Counted from the stretch's first letter, positions 44,344 to 55,604 are shown. The stretch is 64,000 nucleotides of DNA from Nematopogon swammerdamellus (GCA_946902875.1 OX336342.1:13075523-13139522), one strand, 5' to 3'. Numbers and translations are program-made. The notes: generated by a model not told the origin, from the letters alone.

Positions 44344-45368
44344 GTGAGCTATAACTATACGTATAGAGCAGTCGCACAGCAAGCTGCGAATCGTGGCGCT
44401 CAACACGAACCTGATGGGTGCGCGTGCTGCGAGCGCAACAGTGGCGCTGCGCCAGTGGGAGTGGCTAGACCAGGTCCTCAACAAGGGGGTGCTGCTCAAG
44501 GAGATGGTGAGTGAGCTATAACTATACGTATAGAGCAGTCGCACAGCAAGATGCTAATCGTGGCGCTCAACACGAACCTGATGGGTGCGCGTGCTGCGAG
44601 CGCAACAGTGGCGCTGCGCCAGTGGGAGTGGCTAGACCAGGTCCTCAACAAGGCGGTGCAGCTCAAGGAGATGGTGAGCTATAACTATACGTATAGAGCA
44701 GTTGCACAGCAAGCTGCAAATCGTGGCGCTCAACACGAACCTGATGGGCGCGCTTGCTGCGAGCCCAACAGTGGCGCTGCGCCAGTGGGAGTGGCTAGAC
44801 CAGGTCCTAAACAAGGCGGTGCAGCTCAAGTAGATGGTGAGCTATAACTATACGTATAGAGCAGTCGCACAGCAAGCTGCGAATCTTGGCGCTCAACACG
44901 AACCTGATGGGCGCGCTTGATGCGAGCGCAACAGTGGCGCTGCGCCAGTGGGAGTGGCTAGACCAGGTCCTCAACAAGGCGGTGCAGCTCAAGGAGATGG
45001 TGAGCTATAACTATACGTATAGAGCTGTCGCACAGCAAGCTGCGAATCTTGGCGCTCAACACGAACCTGATGGGCGCGCTTGCTGCGAGCGCAACAGTGG
45101 CGCTGCGCCAGTGGGAGTGGCTAGACCAGGTCCTCAACAAGGCGGTGCCGCTCAAGGAGATGGTGAGCTATAACTGTACGTATAGAGCTGTCGCACAGCA
45201 AGATGCTAATCGTGGCGCTCAACACGAACCTGATGGGTGCGCGTGCTGCGAGCGAAACAGTGGCGCTGCGCCAGTGGGGGTGGCTAGATCAGGTCCTCAA
45301 CAAGGCGGTGCACCTGAAGGAGATTGTGAGCTTTATCTATACGTATAGAGCTATCGCAAGGCAAGCTG
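44202..45368 (+). repeat. Tandem exon-5 array: seven 163-bp units plus a partial eighth
   Basis: Units start (agagc-gtcgcaca-c-agctg) at 44202, 44365, 44532, 44695, 44858, 45021 and 45184; a partial unit begins at 45347. All spacings are 163 bp except the second, 167 bp, because of a GTGA duplication at its donor. Each unit holds the last ~142 nt of exon 5, its GTGAGC donor and about 21 bp of intron ending in the 12-bp palindrome CTATACGTATAG. No unit after the first has an acceptor. Copies carry private changes: copy 4 has an in-frame TAG near its end, copies 5 and 6 read Leu for Val before 'ALNTNL', and copy 7 has ATTGTGAGC at the donor. 163 is not a multiple of 3, so reading through from copy 1 shifts frame and ends at 44514. 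Confidence 0.95.
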
Positions 45369-45506
45369 CACATTATATATAACTCACACCAACGAATCTG
45401 AAGTTGTGGACCGAGGATTGTATTTTCGACTTCGTTTTTCCAGTGAATTGCATGCACGCGTACCTGTTGTCAAACCCTCATTTTTCTAGGAAATATTATA
45501 GAACTT
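45369..45506. other. Start of long part of intron 5
   Basis: Unique-looking intronic DNA between the exon array and the next SINE. Confidence 0.4.
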
Positions 45507-45675
45507 TTTTTATGGATAGCGCGACATGTGGTATCGTTTCACCTACAAGTAGGTGTCTAACGATGCCCATGGACATTATGTGATGCACGGGGATTGCGAA
45601 TGCCATGCCGGCCTGACAGGAGCCTTTTCACGCCCCTTTTGAAAAACCCCAGGCTGTACTTGGGAGGAAATAGAT
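45507..45675 (-). repeat. SINE-like family B copy
   Basis: 'tttttttatggatagcgcga', 'ggtgtctaacgatgcccatg', 'gaatgccatgccggcctgac' and 'accccaggctgtacttggga'. One of the cleaner family B copies in the window. Confidence 0.7.
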
Positions 45676-46334
45676 AGTGCGTTCTAATATCTTAGATATC
45701 TTTCCTCAATCTCGCTACTCCCTTCCAACAATGTCCCACGCGTAAGCCGTGTCCACCATATCATAGAGCATGACATAGTCGGATTATGTATATACGTTGT
45801 AAAATAAACAATGTTATGGCCCGCTCGCAGCGACTCAATCTTGCAAGACGAGCGTGGGCACTGAAGTGTGAATACTCCCGAGAACTCTATTGCTGTGAAC
45901 ATAAGACTGAAATTTCAACGATTTCAATTTGACGACGTCGTTGATTTTTCCGTCCCGTGGCGCGTGCTTTTAGGTGAAGAGGTGCGAACGAAATTATTAT
46001 TTTGAGTATATACCAGAATATTCTCTTTGCTTCATTTTTATGCTTGAAAGGGTAGTGGACACGTATGAATTTCAGAAAAATTGTGATATCAGTAGGCAGT
46101 AGGCGTGCAATGTCCTAGACGTGCTAGAAATGTTTACTACCTAACTTTAGTATTTTCAAATACATTGTTAAAATGGTGTAAATAAGGCTACACACATTAA
46201 AAATACGTAATAATTTGGCAATCATTTTAACTAAGAATAAAATACTTCCGGAGAGGGAACACCTTTGCTCAGAAGTGAATAAAAAAATAAAAAATAAATA
46301 AATAATGATCGATGTTGTTGATCAACCGTCAAGG
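45676..46334. other. Intron 5, nothing recognised
   Basis: No repeat pairs or coding similarity found. Confidence 0.35.
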
Positions 46335-46593
46335 CTGACCGTAGTTCAGATTCCAAGTAAAACAGTAGGTCTCTTCCTTACTAGGTGGAAGGGTTTAACA
46401 CGGACGAATTGGTACCACCGCACTGAATGAAAGGTCAGTCGAAGCGGCTATGTAAATAGTTCGTATTTTCCGTCCAGTTCAGTGCTATCGGGCACGACCA
46501 AAGGGAAGCACTGACATGGCACCTAGTTCACCAAAAAGTTATCGGCTGATATCACAGGTGTAGTAGGTGATGATCATGTCAGGTTCTAAAAAA
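46335..46593 (+). repeat. SINE family A, plus orientation
   Basis: Reads 'gctgaccgtagttcagattc' (degenerate B box), 'ggtaccaccgcactgaatga', 'tatgtaaatagttcgtattt', 'gggaagcactgacatggcac' and 'tgatatcacaggtgtagtag' and ends in an A-run. The 5' tRNA/5S-like part is lost. Confidence 0.7.
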
Positions 46594-47113
46594 ATACTCG
46601 AAGATTTTTTATTCAGTATAATTATGTTTTAAACTGTTGAACGAAAACATTGAATGCATTTTGTCTTCTAAAAAGTTACATATTTTTCTAACACCAAAAT
46701 CACGCGGAAAATCAAAATAAATAATCAGATTTCTTCCATTGCTTGCCCTGAAAGGTCTATTTAAATATTTTAACACAAAATTATTACCATTACCCCGAAG
46801 ACTATTTATTTTATTTGAAAATATATATCACGTGGAGGTATTTCAGGCGGATTTTAAAATGTAGGTATATAAATGTATATCATGTAGGTAGGTACATCCT
46901 TCCCGTTAAGTGCGAGTTCATAAATTTTGCAGACCTTCGTCTATCACTTCGACCGCCTCCCTCGCCCCTCGCCCCGCACCGCGCCCCTCACCCCTTACCC
47001 CTCGCCCTCCGGCGATCCAGAACTCCACTAATTTATGTGTTTTGCTCGAGCGAGTCACTACACCGCAGGTGCTAAGTTAAATACACATACAATCGCATAG
47101 GTACTTATTCGTT
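46594..47113. other. Intron 5 with a C-rich patch at 46950-47010
   Basis: 'cctcgccccgcaccgcgccc' lies in AT-rich DNA. No exon recognised. Confidence 0.35.
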
Positions 47114-47560
47114 TTCATCATCATCAGCCTGTATCGGTCCACTGCTGGACATAGGCCTTTTCCAAGGCACGCCACCACACACGGTCTTCCGCTCTTCTCA
47201 TCCATCCACTCCCGGCTACCTTTTTTAGGTCATCTGTCCACCTAGCCGGGGGCGTCCCACGCTACTTTTGCTTGTACGTGGCCTCCATTCGAGCACCCGT
47301 CTACCCCATCGGTTGTCGGGTTTGCGACAGATGTGCCCAGCCCACTGCCACTTCAGCTTGCTTATTTTCTTAGCAATGTCGACTACCTTAGTTCTTTGAG
47401 GTATCACGTCGTTACGGATTTTATCGGTCAAAGAAATGCCGAGCATTGCTCTTTCCATAGCTTGCTGAGCGACTTTAAATTTGTGGACCAGGCCCATCGT
47501 CAGGGTCCACGGTCCACGGTTATTCGTTTTGCAGTCCATCATTCATTGGTTTGTTTGGCA
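47114..47560 (-). mobile_element. RTE-type LINE 3' end (reverse transcriptase C-terminus)
   Basis: The minus-strand frame 47225-47542 contains 'FKVAQQAMERAMLGISLTDK', 'IRNDVIPQRTKVVDIAKKIS' and 'KLKWQWAGHICRKPDNRWGR' then 'RVLEWRPRT'. This is the diagnostic C-terminal tail of RTE-clade LINEs. The 3' end is 'gtccactgctggacataggc' in + orientation with a (TCATCA)-like tail at 47115. All upstream parts are absent, so it is a dead copy. The same 3' motif appears at 50297-50360 and 63536-63598. Confidence 0.85.
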
Positions 47561-47577
47561 CTAACCGGCTCGACATG

Positions 47578-48469
47578 AGAAAAACCGGCCAATTGCGAGT
47601 CAGACACGATTATTATTATGTATGAAAGAGCGACATCTACCGGATAATAATTTAAGTAACATTTTTACTATAAAAAAAAAAATTTTTTTTACTACAAGTA
47701 TGAACGGTCACCGATAGATGGCGTGACGAATACTAAGGACTCAATACATATATCAATACAAAATAAGTTGTGCCGAACGCGAGATATGTGCGAGTGCGAG
47801 CGACCGCGTGATTGCTGCGCACACTCGCTATTACCATATCATTATAGTATGTTTTTCTGGTGCTTTCACGTTTTTTATGAGTCATACATAATAAATAAAA
47901 CCGTTTAAAAACGTATAGCTCTGTACAAAAAAATTATTACTTATAAAAAAAATCTGTCAAGTGCGAGTTTTACTCGCGCACGGAGGTTTCCGTATCTATC
48001 CGCTATCAATAATATCCGCCTATCCGCTCAGGTGGCATGGTCTTCGAATTTTAATTTCGAAGATATGTAGGGCGATCGGAGAGAAACCTCAATGAGGTCG
48101 ATAGCAATTTACGGTGGGAAAATTACAGCACCTTAATGAGGTCGTTGGCAATTTAGCGGCTATAACAATGCAATGTATAAAAGCTTGTGGCTAATAATAG
48201 ATGGCTATTATTCAATAGTGTGACTAATTTATTTTAATGAAACGTTTCTTGTATGGGGGCCCCCCCTTAATTTTTAACTTTTTCTTATTTTTCTTATTTG
48301 TTGTTTTATCCGCCATAGTAACACATATTCTGTGAAAGTTTCAACCGGCTACCTATTACGGTTCAAGAGTTAGAGCCCTCGGACAGACGGACGGACGGAC
48401 GGACGGACGGACGGACGGCGGAGGCTTAGTAATAGGCTTCCGTACGGGATACGGAAACCTAAAAACAAA
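47578..48469 (+). repeat. Dispersed repeat family D, one fragment and one longer copy
   Basis: A first head 'aaaccggccaattgcgagtc' at 47581 breaks off. 'gtcaagtgcgagttttactc' at about 47957 begins a second copy that runs through (GGAC)n at 48383-48416 to 'cgtacgggatacggaaacct'. Between them (47620-47945) is unassigned AT-rich DNA with 'aataaaaccgtttaaaaacg'. Confidence 0.6.
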
Positions 48470-49555
48470 ACAGACAAAATATGAGGAGGCGGCGAACAAA
48501 ACCGGACTTGTCCACCCATATCGTTTTTTGTTTTTTTTTTTTTTTTTGTTCTCTAAGCTCATAACTATGTCGTCCCTGAAGTATTTTCATTCAAAACCGC
48601 TTCTAACCTATACAAAATAATTCTCAAAGTTGCCTTTTCAGTCAAAAACGTACTTGTCCCATTAAAATTTTAAGAAATTATGATTGCACTTTCATTTTCA
48701 AATTAAAACCAGATGTTTTTCGTGTGATATGTTTTCAAATAAAACTGTACTTGTCCCTTAAAATATAGATTTTTTTTAACTGGTATACTTTTATGAATTT
48801 ATGTTGTTTTTCAAGCCTTACTGCACTTACTGAGAAAAAGGGTCTTGACACACAAAACAAGCAAATTTTTATTAATATCATATAACTACAAGTTTAACAT
48901 TTTTGGATTTTTTTCTTTACTTGTGCTATGAGACCTTGCTTTTTACCAAATTTTATGATTCTAGGTTGACGGGAAATACCTGCGAGTATGAAATCTGACA
49001 TAGATGGCCGTATCTTTTGATTGCGTTGATTTAGAAGCTTGCATTTTCTTCACCATAAAGAGATCGTAGATCTTAGTATTTCATTTTAATTTCAATTTGT
49101 TTGTTATTTGTTATCTTAATGAATATACAATTAACTGTTTCTATTTGCATACTCCTGAAATAAATACGGTTGTGTTTGAGTGCCAATTATTATTGAAACT
49201 ATACCGAATCATGCCGGATTAAAGGCTTGTTATTTATATATATTGAAAAATGTATTTGAAAAAAATACTAAAAACAATTACCGTAAAAACAGACATTATG
49301 ACAATATTAAGCAATCCTAAACATACGTAATCGACAAGACTATTTAGAGAGATCAATGATAAGTATGTATAAGGAGAGATCAAATAAATCTATAGATTTG
49401 TGAGGATTACAACAAAAACTGATCATGCTCAACCCATTTGAAAAATTCACCACTGAATGTATAATTATACGGAACAGAGCGGTCTTTGGAACAGAGTAGG
49501 TATATCGAGCTGACATGTCGAGTAAGATTTACTTCTATATTCAGAAATTTCAAAG
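48470..49555. repeat. Degenerate repeats in intron 5
   Basis: 'gtacttgtccc' recurs at about 48650 and 48746 within T/A-rich DNA. 48905-49105 is, in reverse, similar to 14938-15142 (shared 'aagcttctaa-tcaacgcaat' and 'tttcccgt' blocks), i.e. the 'gggttccgt' repeat family. No gene seen. Confidence 0.45.
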
Positions 49556-49575
49556 AGAGAGAGAGAGAGTGTGTA

Positions 49576-49613
<38 letters not shown>

Positions 49614-49625
49614 TGAGTGGGAGAC
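49552..49625. repeat. (GA)n(GT)n(GA)n microsatellite
   Basis: An uninterrupted run of gagaga, then gtgtgt, then gagaga over about 65 bases. Confidence 0.95.
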
Positions 49626-49679
49626 GAGTAGCTATCTCAGTGAGCACAGAGAGAGTTTAAAAATGTGGACAAGCACGTG

Positions 49680-49870
49680 CGACGTGAGTGCCAGCCGCCT
49701 GTCTGTCTATCCCCGGCCCGGCCGAGCCGGTGCGGCGGAGGCGCTCGCACGCGAGTGAGCTGTGACAGAGGCCTGTCTCGGCGAAGCCTCTTGGAGACTT
49801 CGTGCCGGAAACGAGAGGCGAGTTCCCGAGAATGCCGGAACCGGAAGTCCGCTAGTGGAATAACGACTAG
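49680..49870. other. GC-rich, CpG-rich segment
   Basis: 'ccccggcccggccgagccgg' and similar GC-rich sequence. Plus-strand frame open for 122 codons (49665-50033) but without recognisable motifs. Could be a regulatory island or a repeat; I make no gene call. Confidence 0.4.
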
Positions 49871-50009
49871 AGTCGGCTGTCATTACGATATGTCGATCGA
49901 AATTATAAAATTATTTAATCAAGTATTTCAATTACCTATTGTAAGTTATTCATCAATCAACCCAAAGATTTTATTATTATTTATTTTCGTTTTTCATTTT
50001 ATACCGAAT

Positions 50010-50360
50010 AGAGTTACATACATACATACATAGCGTCACGCCTGTTTCCCGGTGGGGTAGGCAGAGACAATAGGAATAGAGTTCATATAGGTATTACACT
50101 CCAAGAGTAGTACCTACCACTTACGTCAACATGATCCATTATAAATAATAATAATGTATTCTTAGATAATAATTTTGGAAGTTCGAGTAATAAGTTCCGA
50201 GTAACAAAATAAGTTCCGGAAGTAACATACTTGGACAGAAATAGCTAATTATGGACATTACGAAAATATTTAATTATAATTGTTCCCTCGTGCAGAATCG
50301 TCCACTGCTGGACATACGCCTTTACAATGTTTCTCCAGTCCTCCCGGCCTTCAACCGTAT
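50010..50360. repeat. Two lepidopteran repeat tails
   Basis: 'tacatacatacatagcgtca' then 'cgcctgtttcccggtggggt' and 'aggcagagacaa' (50016-50072) is a motif set common in moth genomes. 'ccactgctggacatacgcct' then 'ctccagtcctcccggcc' (50299-50350) is the RTE 3' end again. Confidence 0.55.
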
Positions 50361-50639
50361 GGAACAGCTCATACTATTCGTGTTCGTCTGCGCATATACT
50401 TCTCCCACGTCCCTAAGGTTAGTTAGAGTAGAATACCTCACGGCATTAAGCTCGCCTATTGTAGCTTATTTGTATAAATTTGTGTTCAATTCAATAAAGA
50501 ATATATACGTACATATTTTAACAAACACGAAAACACGAAACAAACAAAACAAACAAGAACCTTTAATTAGGATCTAATTACAATATTATTCCTGTAATTA
50601 ATAAGAAACTTACACCAAATTATTAAATTTTTGACTCAA

Positions 50640-50850
50640 TAATCGAATTTGATACCAAAATGGATGCCTCGATGTAAGTCTTACATCCAGGCAGATCTTA
50701 CTAAGATCACAGTATAGCAGCCTCGGCTGTGTTCTCCTCTAGTCTAGTATAGCCAGCAATCCAAAGGGAAATCTGCTGTATGGATGGTCGGAGCACGAGC
50801 TTTGGCCCCTCTGACTCAGCCACCCATACTGGATTACATAAAAAACATTA
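50640..50850 (+). repeat. SINE family C, 5'-truncated
   Basis: 'taccaaaatggatgcctcga', 'agcagcctcggctgtgttct', 'ctagtatagccagcaatcca' and 'cacccatactggattacata' with a short A tail. It matches the body of the full copy at 52823. Confidence 0.7.
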
Positions 50851-51533
50851 TAATAATAACGAATACCTCTCCAATATTTGATTATTCAAAATTTCATACG
50901 AGTAGGTATTGCTCTTCCCAGACTAAAGTCTGCTGTATTTATTTTCAGCGCCATCTACCAATAGAAATGAATTGTTCATAAAATACCTTCCGTTCTCAAT
51001 ATAGGCGGCGTCGAGTTGGTAAGCCGCCAGCAATCAGACTCAAAGCACAGGAAGTTGAAGCCTCCAGGTGAATCCTATGTTTTTCGTATTTCCAACATTT
51101 TCAAGAAAAGTGACACGTATTTCGATGTTGATCATCCCTTTTCCGCTCTATTGAAACAGCATAGTCTAGGCATTCATGATGCCTTTATATAACCGGCGCT
51201 GTGGACACTGACAGATCGGGGGCTTAGTCTTGATGGGAGGGGTGGATATCTGATTCACCTCCCCTATTTTTCATTTCTCTTAGCTTCCTTCTTTTCTCTG
51301 ATGGTTTGATGGATAAATTCGTATTTACCGTGAGAGTTTCAAATGTGAAATTCAATGTTGCAGAATACGAATCAAATAGGTAGGGTAGGATATTTCGAAG
51401 AATCTTTGAGTGAAAGAGGTAGACACCACCACCGTCCTCTTCCACCCCTCCAGCCTATTCCGTCCTTATCCGCCCCCCAACCCTCATAAATTATCGACTG
51501 CTCATGAGTGCTACAAAAGCCATAGTTATTAAG
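50851..51533. other. Intron 5, nothing recognised
   Basis: No repeat or coding similarity identified. Confidence 0.35.
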
Positions 51534-51541
51534 TGTTATTT

Positions 51542-51976
51542 CGAGGGGTTAGTCACTAGAGCAAAAAGTGTACACCAGATTACCGGTAGGCAAGATTATG
51601 AGGATTACCTTGTGATTACCACATTGCGAAGGATTCCAAAGATTCCTAGGGATTTCCAATATTCTTTAAAGAGGACCAAAGAGTTTTAAGGGATTACCAA
51701 AGATTTCTAGGATTACCAAAGATTCTAGGATTTCGTAAGATTTCCAAGGACTACCAAAGATTCCTAGGGATTACCAAAGATTCCTAGAGGATTACCTAAG
51801 ATTACCTGAGATTACCAAGGCTTTGAGCGGATTCCTAATGATTCCCTTGGGATTCCTAGATCCCCTGGGATTAATTGGGACCGCCTAAAATTTCCAGATT
51901 CCTCGGACTCCCATCTAATTTTACCTGAGATTACCAAACAATTGTAAACCAGATTCCATAAGTGACTGACCCCTCG
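51542..51976. mobile_element. hAT-like MITE with internal GATTACC repeats, 435 bp
   Basis: TIRs are CGAGGGGTTAGTCACT (51542-51557) and, read inward from the other end, CGAGGGGTCAGTCACT. The 8-bp sequence TGTTATTT lies at 51534-51541 and again at 51977-51984, a target duplication length typical of the hAT superfamily. The interior is an irregular array of 'gattacc', 'aaagattcctagg' and 'gattcc' motifs, 10-28 bases apart. No transposase frame. Confidence 0.85.
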
Positions 51977-51984
51977 TGTTATTT

Positions 51985-52822
51985 CGACTGTCTACATACT
52001 GTGTGCAACCCTCGTTCGGGTGCGGTAGGGATTTGAGTGATTGCCGTATCATATTCGTTTGCCTATACGAGTATGTAGATACGTGTTATCGCAGTTACTA
52101 ATCCTTAGTAAAGGGATTATATTACTTCTACTATTGTTTCAATTTCGCGCTTAATATTGTGAGCTCTACGTGATAGGTACGTATTATCATGTTAGCTTTG
52201 TATTTTAGGATTGTAATAATTTTATACTGTGTGGAGCCGGTACTTAAAGAGAATAGCCCCACTGCATCTATCCCCGCGCATGTCGTAAAAGGCGACTAAT
52301 TGATAAGCAAAATATAGCGTGCTATAGGGCGACAGGGTAGCCACAATTTTGGATACCTACTCTATAATCGAATTTGGTACCAAAATGGGTGCCTGGATGT
52401 AAGATCGCCGCGTAGCAGCCTCGGCTGTGATCTTCTCTAGTCTAGTATAGCCAGCAATCAAACGGGATGTCTACGCTAGTTCAATGACCGCCGCGTGCGT
52501 AGCACAGATAATGTGCGAAGTTACGTAGGTAGGTAGCTACCTACCTACCCAACGCGTGTTCCTTATGAATGCAAACTTTAATAAATTTTCACAATTATTA
52601 TCTCGGTAAACATACTTTCTTAGCAAAAGGTGTGAAATGTATCTAGGAGAGTCTGTTAGTATTTTTTTTATTATTTTATAATTTCAATACGATCTAATTC
52701 CGATACAGAACACCCCCTTTACGCATCGTCAGTTAAAAAAAGACCTTATATACTTGCGGCATCATCAGTTTGTTAATGAAATTATAATTTATTACAGTAT
52801 TTAAATAAGTACCTACATTATT
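51985..52822. repeat. Intron 5 with repeat fragments
   Basis: 52240-52315 contains 'catgtcgtaaaaggcgacta' (reverse of the 35.7-kb repeat). 52365-52470 contains family C body ('accaaaatgggtgcctggat', 'agcagcctcggctgtgatct'). The rest is unassigned. Confidence 0.5.
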
Positions 52823-53234
52823 CGGCGGGTGGCCGAGTGGTTTGGGCATCGGCTTCTTATGCGAGAGGTCGGCGGTTCGAATCCGATCGGCGTATACCAA
52901 TGAGTTTTTTCTGACGAAAAAATTTACGTGCATACCTACACCTGCTGCTTCACCGTTCGGAACCGGTGTAAAACTGTAGGTCCCTTCCCTTGCCCCTTAC
53001 TAGGTGGTAGGCTCAAATTGTAGCCGACTGGGTTGGTACCACCGTACTGGATGTAAGATGGCCGCATAGCAGCCTCGGTTGTGTTCTCCTCTAGTTGAGT
53101 ATAGCCAGCAATCCAGGGAAGTCTCCGTTATGGCACCTACCTTCTCGGAAGTGATATTGGCTGGTCGGAGCATGCGCTTTGGCCCCTCAGACTCAGCCAC
53201 CCATACAGGATTACATAAAAAAAATAAAAAAATA
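52823..53234 (+). mobile_element. SINE family C, full length with tRNA-like head
   Basis: The head (52823-52895) has a tRNA A box 'tggccgagtgg' and a B box 'ggttcgaatcc' 43 bases apart, a spacing typical of tRNA-derived SINEs. The body then shares 'aaaactgtaggtcccttccc' and 'ggttggtaccaccgtactgg' with family A and ends 'agccacccatacaggattac' plus an A-rich tail. About 410 bp. Families A and C therefore share a central segment with different heads and tails. Confidence 0.8.
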
Positions 53235-53720
53235 TTACTTAGCTCAATTAATAAATATCTATAGCGCTATTAATAAAGTCATATACGTGATACATTGATA
53301 ATATTAAAAAAATTCAAGTCATAAAATATTTGACCTTGTAGCCACCTATTCAATTCCAATCGAAATATTTTTGTCACTCTCTCGCAATTATTTTGGCAAT
53401 TTATTTTAGATATCATTTATTATTTGTAAATAAATCTATAGTTTGTATAAAATATAACCTATATAAAACATTCTTATATTTTGTGACTGTGTTACTCTGG
53501 CAGACTCCATCCTACATAATAGTCATCAGTTTCATATGCCTTGTTAGTTCGCATCGTGACATCAATTTACGCTTTAACTACTTTACATTTCGAACTCATA
53601 TTACGTCTACCAAAGAAAGCACATCCTACATGCTCGTTCGCAAGCATTTCCAAGGCTTTAGTGCTGAATTTCAACGAAAGTAAAGATATTGAGGTCGACG
53701 CGAACGCCTACAGACTACAC
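53235..53720. other. Intron 5, nothing recognised
   Basis: AT-rich. Overlapping 61-96-codon plus frames (53393-53726) have no motif that I recognise. Confidence 0.35.
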
Positions 53721-54033
53721 TTGTAATGTAACTGTTAAATTTAATTTAACAGTTACATTATTTGACATTATAACAGGGCAAAGGAATTGTTAAACTGATA
53801 AAACTGTTTACAAAAGTAATTAACAGTTTTATAAAAATAATACCTAAAATACAACTAGACGCATGAGTAAGCCCGCTGCCCGCTCGTTTCCATAGAGATT
53901 AGAGACGCGGGGTCGGACGGAATGTCTATGGCCGCAGCCGGCCTCCTGTCGGGTACTTCCCGAAATGTATAATAAGATAGTAGCTATAGGTTCGCCAGCC
54001 TTACTTGGTGCGAATATACCTACCAAGCAACTA

Positions 54034-55604
54034 CACACATCAAAAGTGTGTAGGGATATGACATATTTTTTCAAGTAAAATAAAATATACCTGTTTTTTT
54101 TTTAAGTTTGAATGAGGGATTGTTCTAAATGTCTTATTCTATCATGTAACCATATTTTTATGTAGGATTTTGGGATTTTTAGGGAGAAAATTATTTTTTT
54201 TGTAAAGGATTAAATATACAACAAAATGAAAGTCATTAAAATAAGGAAACATTAAAAAAAATATTGTTTGGTTTTTATTAAATTTATCACTAATAATCAG
54301 TGAATCCACCCCTTACATTAATTACGAATCTACACCTATTGTGCATACTTAAAATTAAATTATCAATATCCGCCTGAGGAATTTGGTCCCAGGTCCTACT
54401 TAAGTGCACAAACAGCTCTTGTCCCGTCGCGATGTTGCCTGCCTGATGCCGCAAAGCTTTTCTCTGGGGCATGTCCCATGCATGCTTTAATAGGATTGAG
54501 GTCTGGAGATTGAGCAGGCCACGGCATCACCGATACATCACGCGCCTGAAGTTCCGCCGCAGCGACCCGCGCCATGTGTGGGCGGGCATTGTCATGCATA
54601 AGGACAAAATCTAGACCCATATGCAGTCGGTGTGGCACGATGACAGGTGTCACCACCTGGTCGCGATATCTTGCAGCAGTTAGGTTCCCATTTATCAAAA
54701 TGAGATCAGTTCCTCCACCGCTGCGAATACCCGCCCAAACCATGATGGTGCCACCCTTGTAGGGATGAATCTCTTGAAGGTTCTGGAGGCGATTTTCTCG
54801 TCCAGGCGTCCGCCAGACACGAATTCTTCTCGTATCTGAGTGAAAGCCGAAACGAGACTCATTCGTGAAGAGAACTGACGACCACTGTTCATTAGTCCAA
54901 TTTAGGTGAGCAAGAGCCCATTGTAGTCTCCTTGCGCGATTCCCACGTCGAAGCGCTGGGACTCGTTCTACGGGCATGAAGGTTGACTTCTTGCAATTGG
55001 ATTCTGACAGTTTGGTCGCTGACAAGTAAACCTTCTGCCTACAGCCGTTGGACCAGCTGCATCGCCGTAGCTGCTGGTTGTCTTCTGGCCGCTACTTGGA
55101 GAATACGGTCTTGCCTGCGGCTGGTTATGCGAGATCTTCCTTCGTGTCGTTCAGCCACACTTCCGTAGGCACGGTATCTTGTCCACATCCGACTGATGAC
55201 ATTCTGTCTAGTGCCCAAGGCCTCAGCCACGTCGCGCTGATAGCGGCCGGCTTCCAGCATTCCCACTGCTCGTAACATCTCCTCCCTGGTCAAATGACGT
55301 CGCGCCATAGTGTCTGAAGTATCGAGTTAACACGCAAGATGAATTTGACTTTAAATTTCACGGTTAGATGTGTTAAAAGAAATCACAACAAGAATTAATA
55401 AAAGAGATCACAACTTCAGACTTGGTGCTACTAATAATGTCTAACAAACTCATAAACTCTCACAAACACAAACATTATGTTTATGAGTCACGTGATAGAA
55501 TTCGAGATGGCGAAGCATTCCAAATTCAAACTTGAAAAAAAATATTGGTACTTTTTATTTTACTTGAAAAAATATGTCATATCTCTAGACACTTTTGATG
55601 TGTG
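54034..55604 (-). mobile_element. Tc1/mariner-type transposon, 1571 bp, inactivated
   Basis: TIRs of about 50 bp begin CACACATCAAAAGTGT and continue 'gatatgacatattttttcaa' then 'gtaaaataaa' at both ends, flanked by TA (54032-54033 and 55605-55606). It encloses a degenerate transposase on the - strand. The orientation is opposite to the host gene. Confidence 0.95.
54290..55308 (-). pseudogene. Tc1-like transposase, multiply broken
   Basis: The N-terminal part (55308-55039) is a paired-like helix-turn-helix region: 'MARRHLTREEMLRAVGMLEA', 'GRYQRDVAEALGTRQNVISR'. It ends at a TAG after 'LVQRL'. A frame change then leads to the catalytic region (from about 54960): 'HLNWTNEQWSSVLFTNESRF', 'FVLMHDNARPHMARVAAAEL' and 'WPAQSPDLNPI'. 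The first catalytic Asp is Asn (FTNES for the usual FTDES), the second Asp (HDNA) is kept, and the Glu after 'DLNPI' is Lys next to a one-base shift. The C-terminal remnant (54472-54290) follows in another frame. With a stop, at least two frameshifts and two of three catalytic residues lost, it cannot act in transposition. Confidence 0.9.

Noticed and set aside
44128..45348. Long plus-strand frames (95-128 codons) running through the exon-5 array, and possible mutually exclusive exons
   Set aside because: Read-through shifts frame at every 163-bp unit, and copies 2-7 lack a polypyrimidine tract and acceptor, so they cannot be alternative exons. Copy 4 also has a stop.
49665..50033. 122-codon plus-strand frame in a GC-rich patch
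   Set aside because: No recognisable domain, no splice or promoter evidence; the frame is probably open because of base composition.
52823..52895. tRNA-like gene with good A and B boxes
   Set aside because: It is continuous with a SINE body and an A-rich tail, and its arms do not form a convincing acceptor stem by eye. It is the head of SINE family C.
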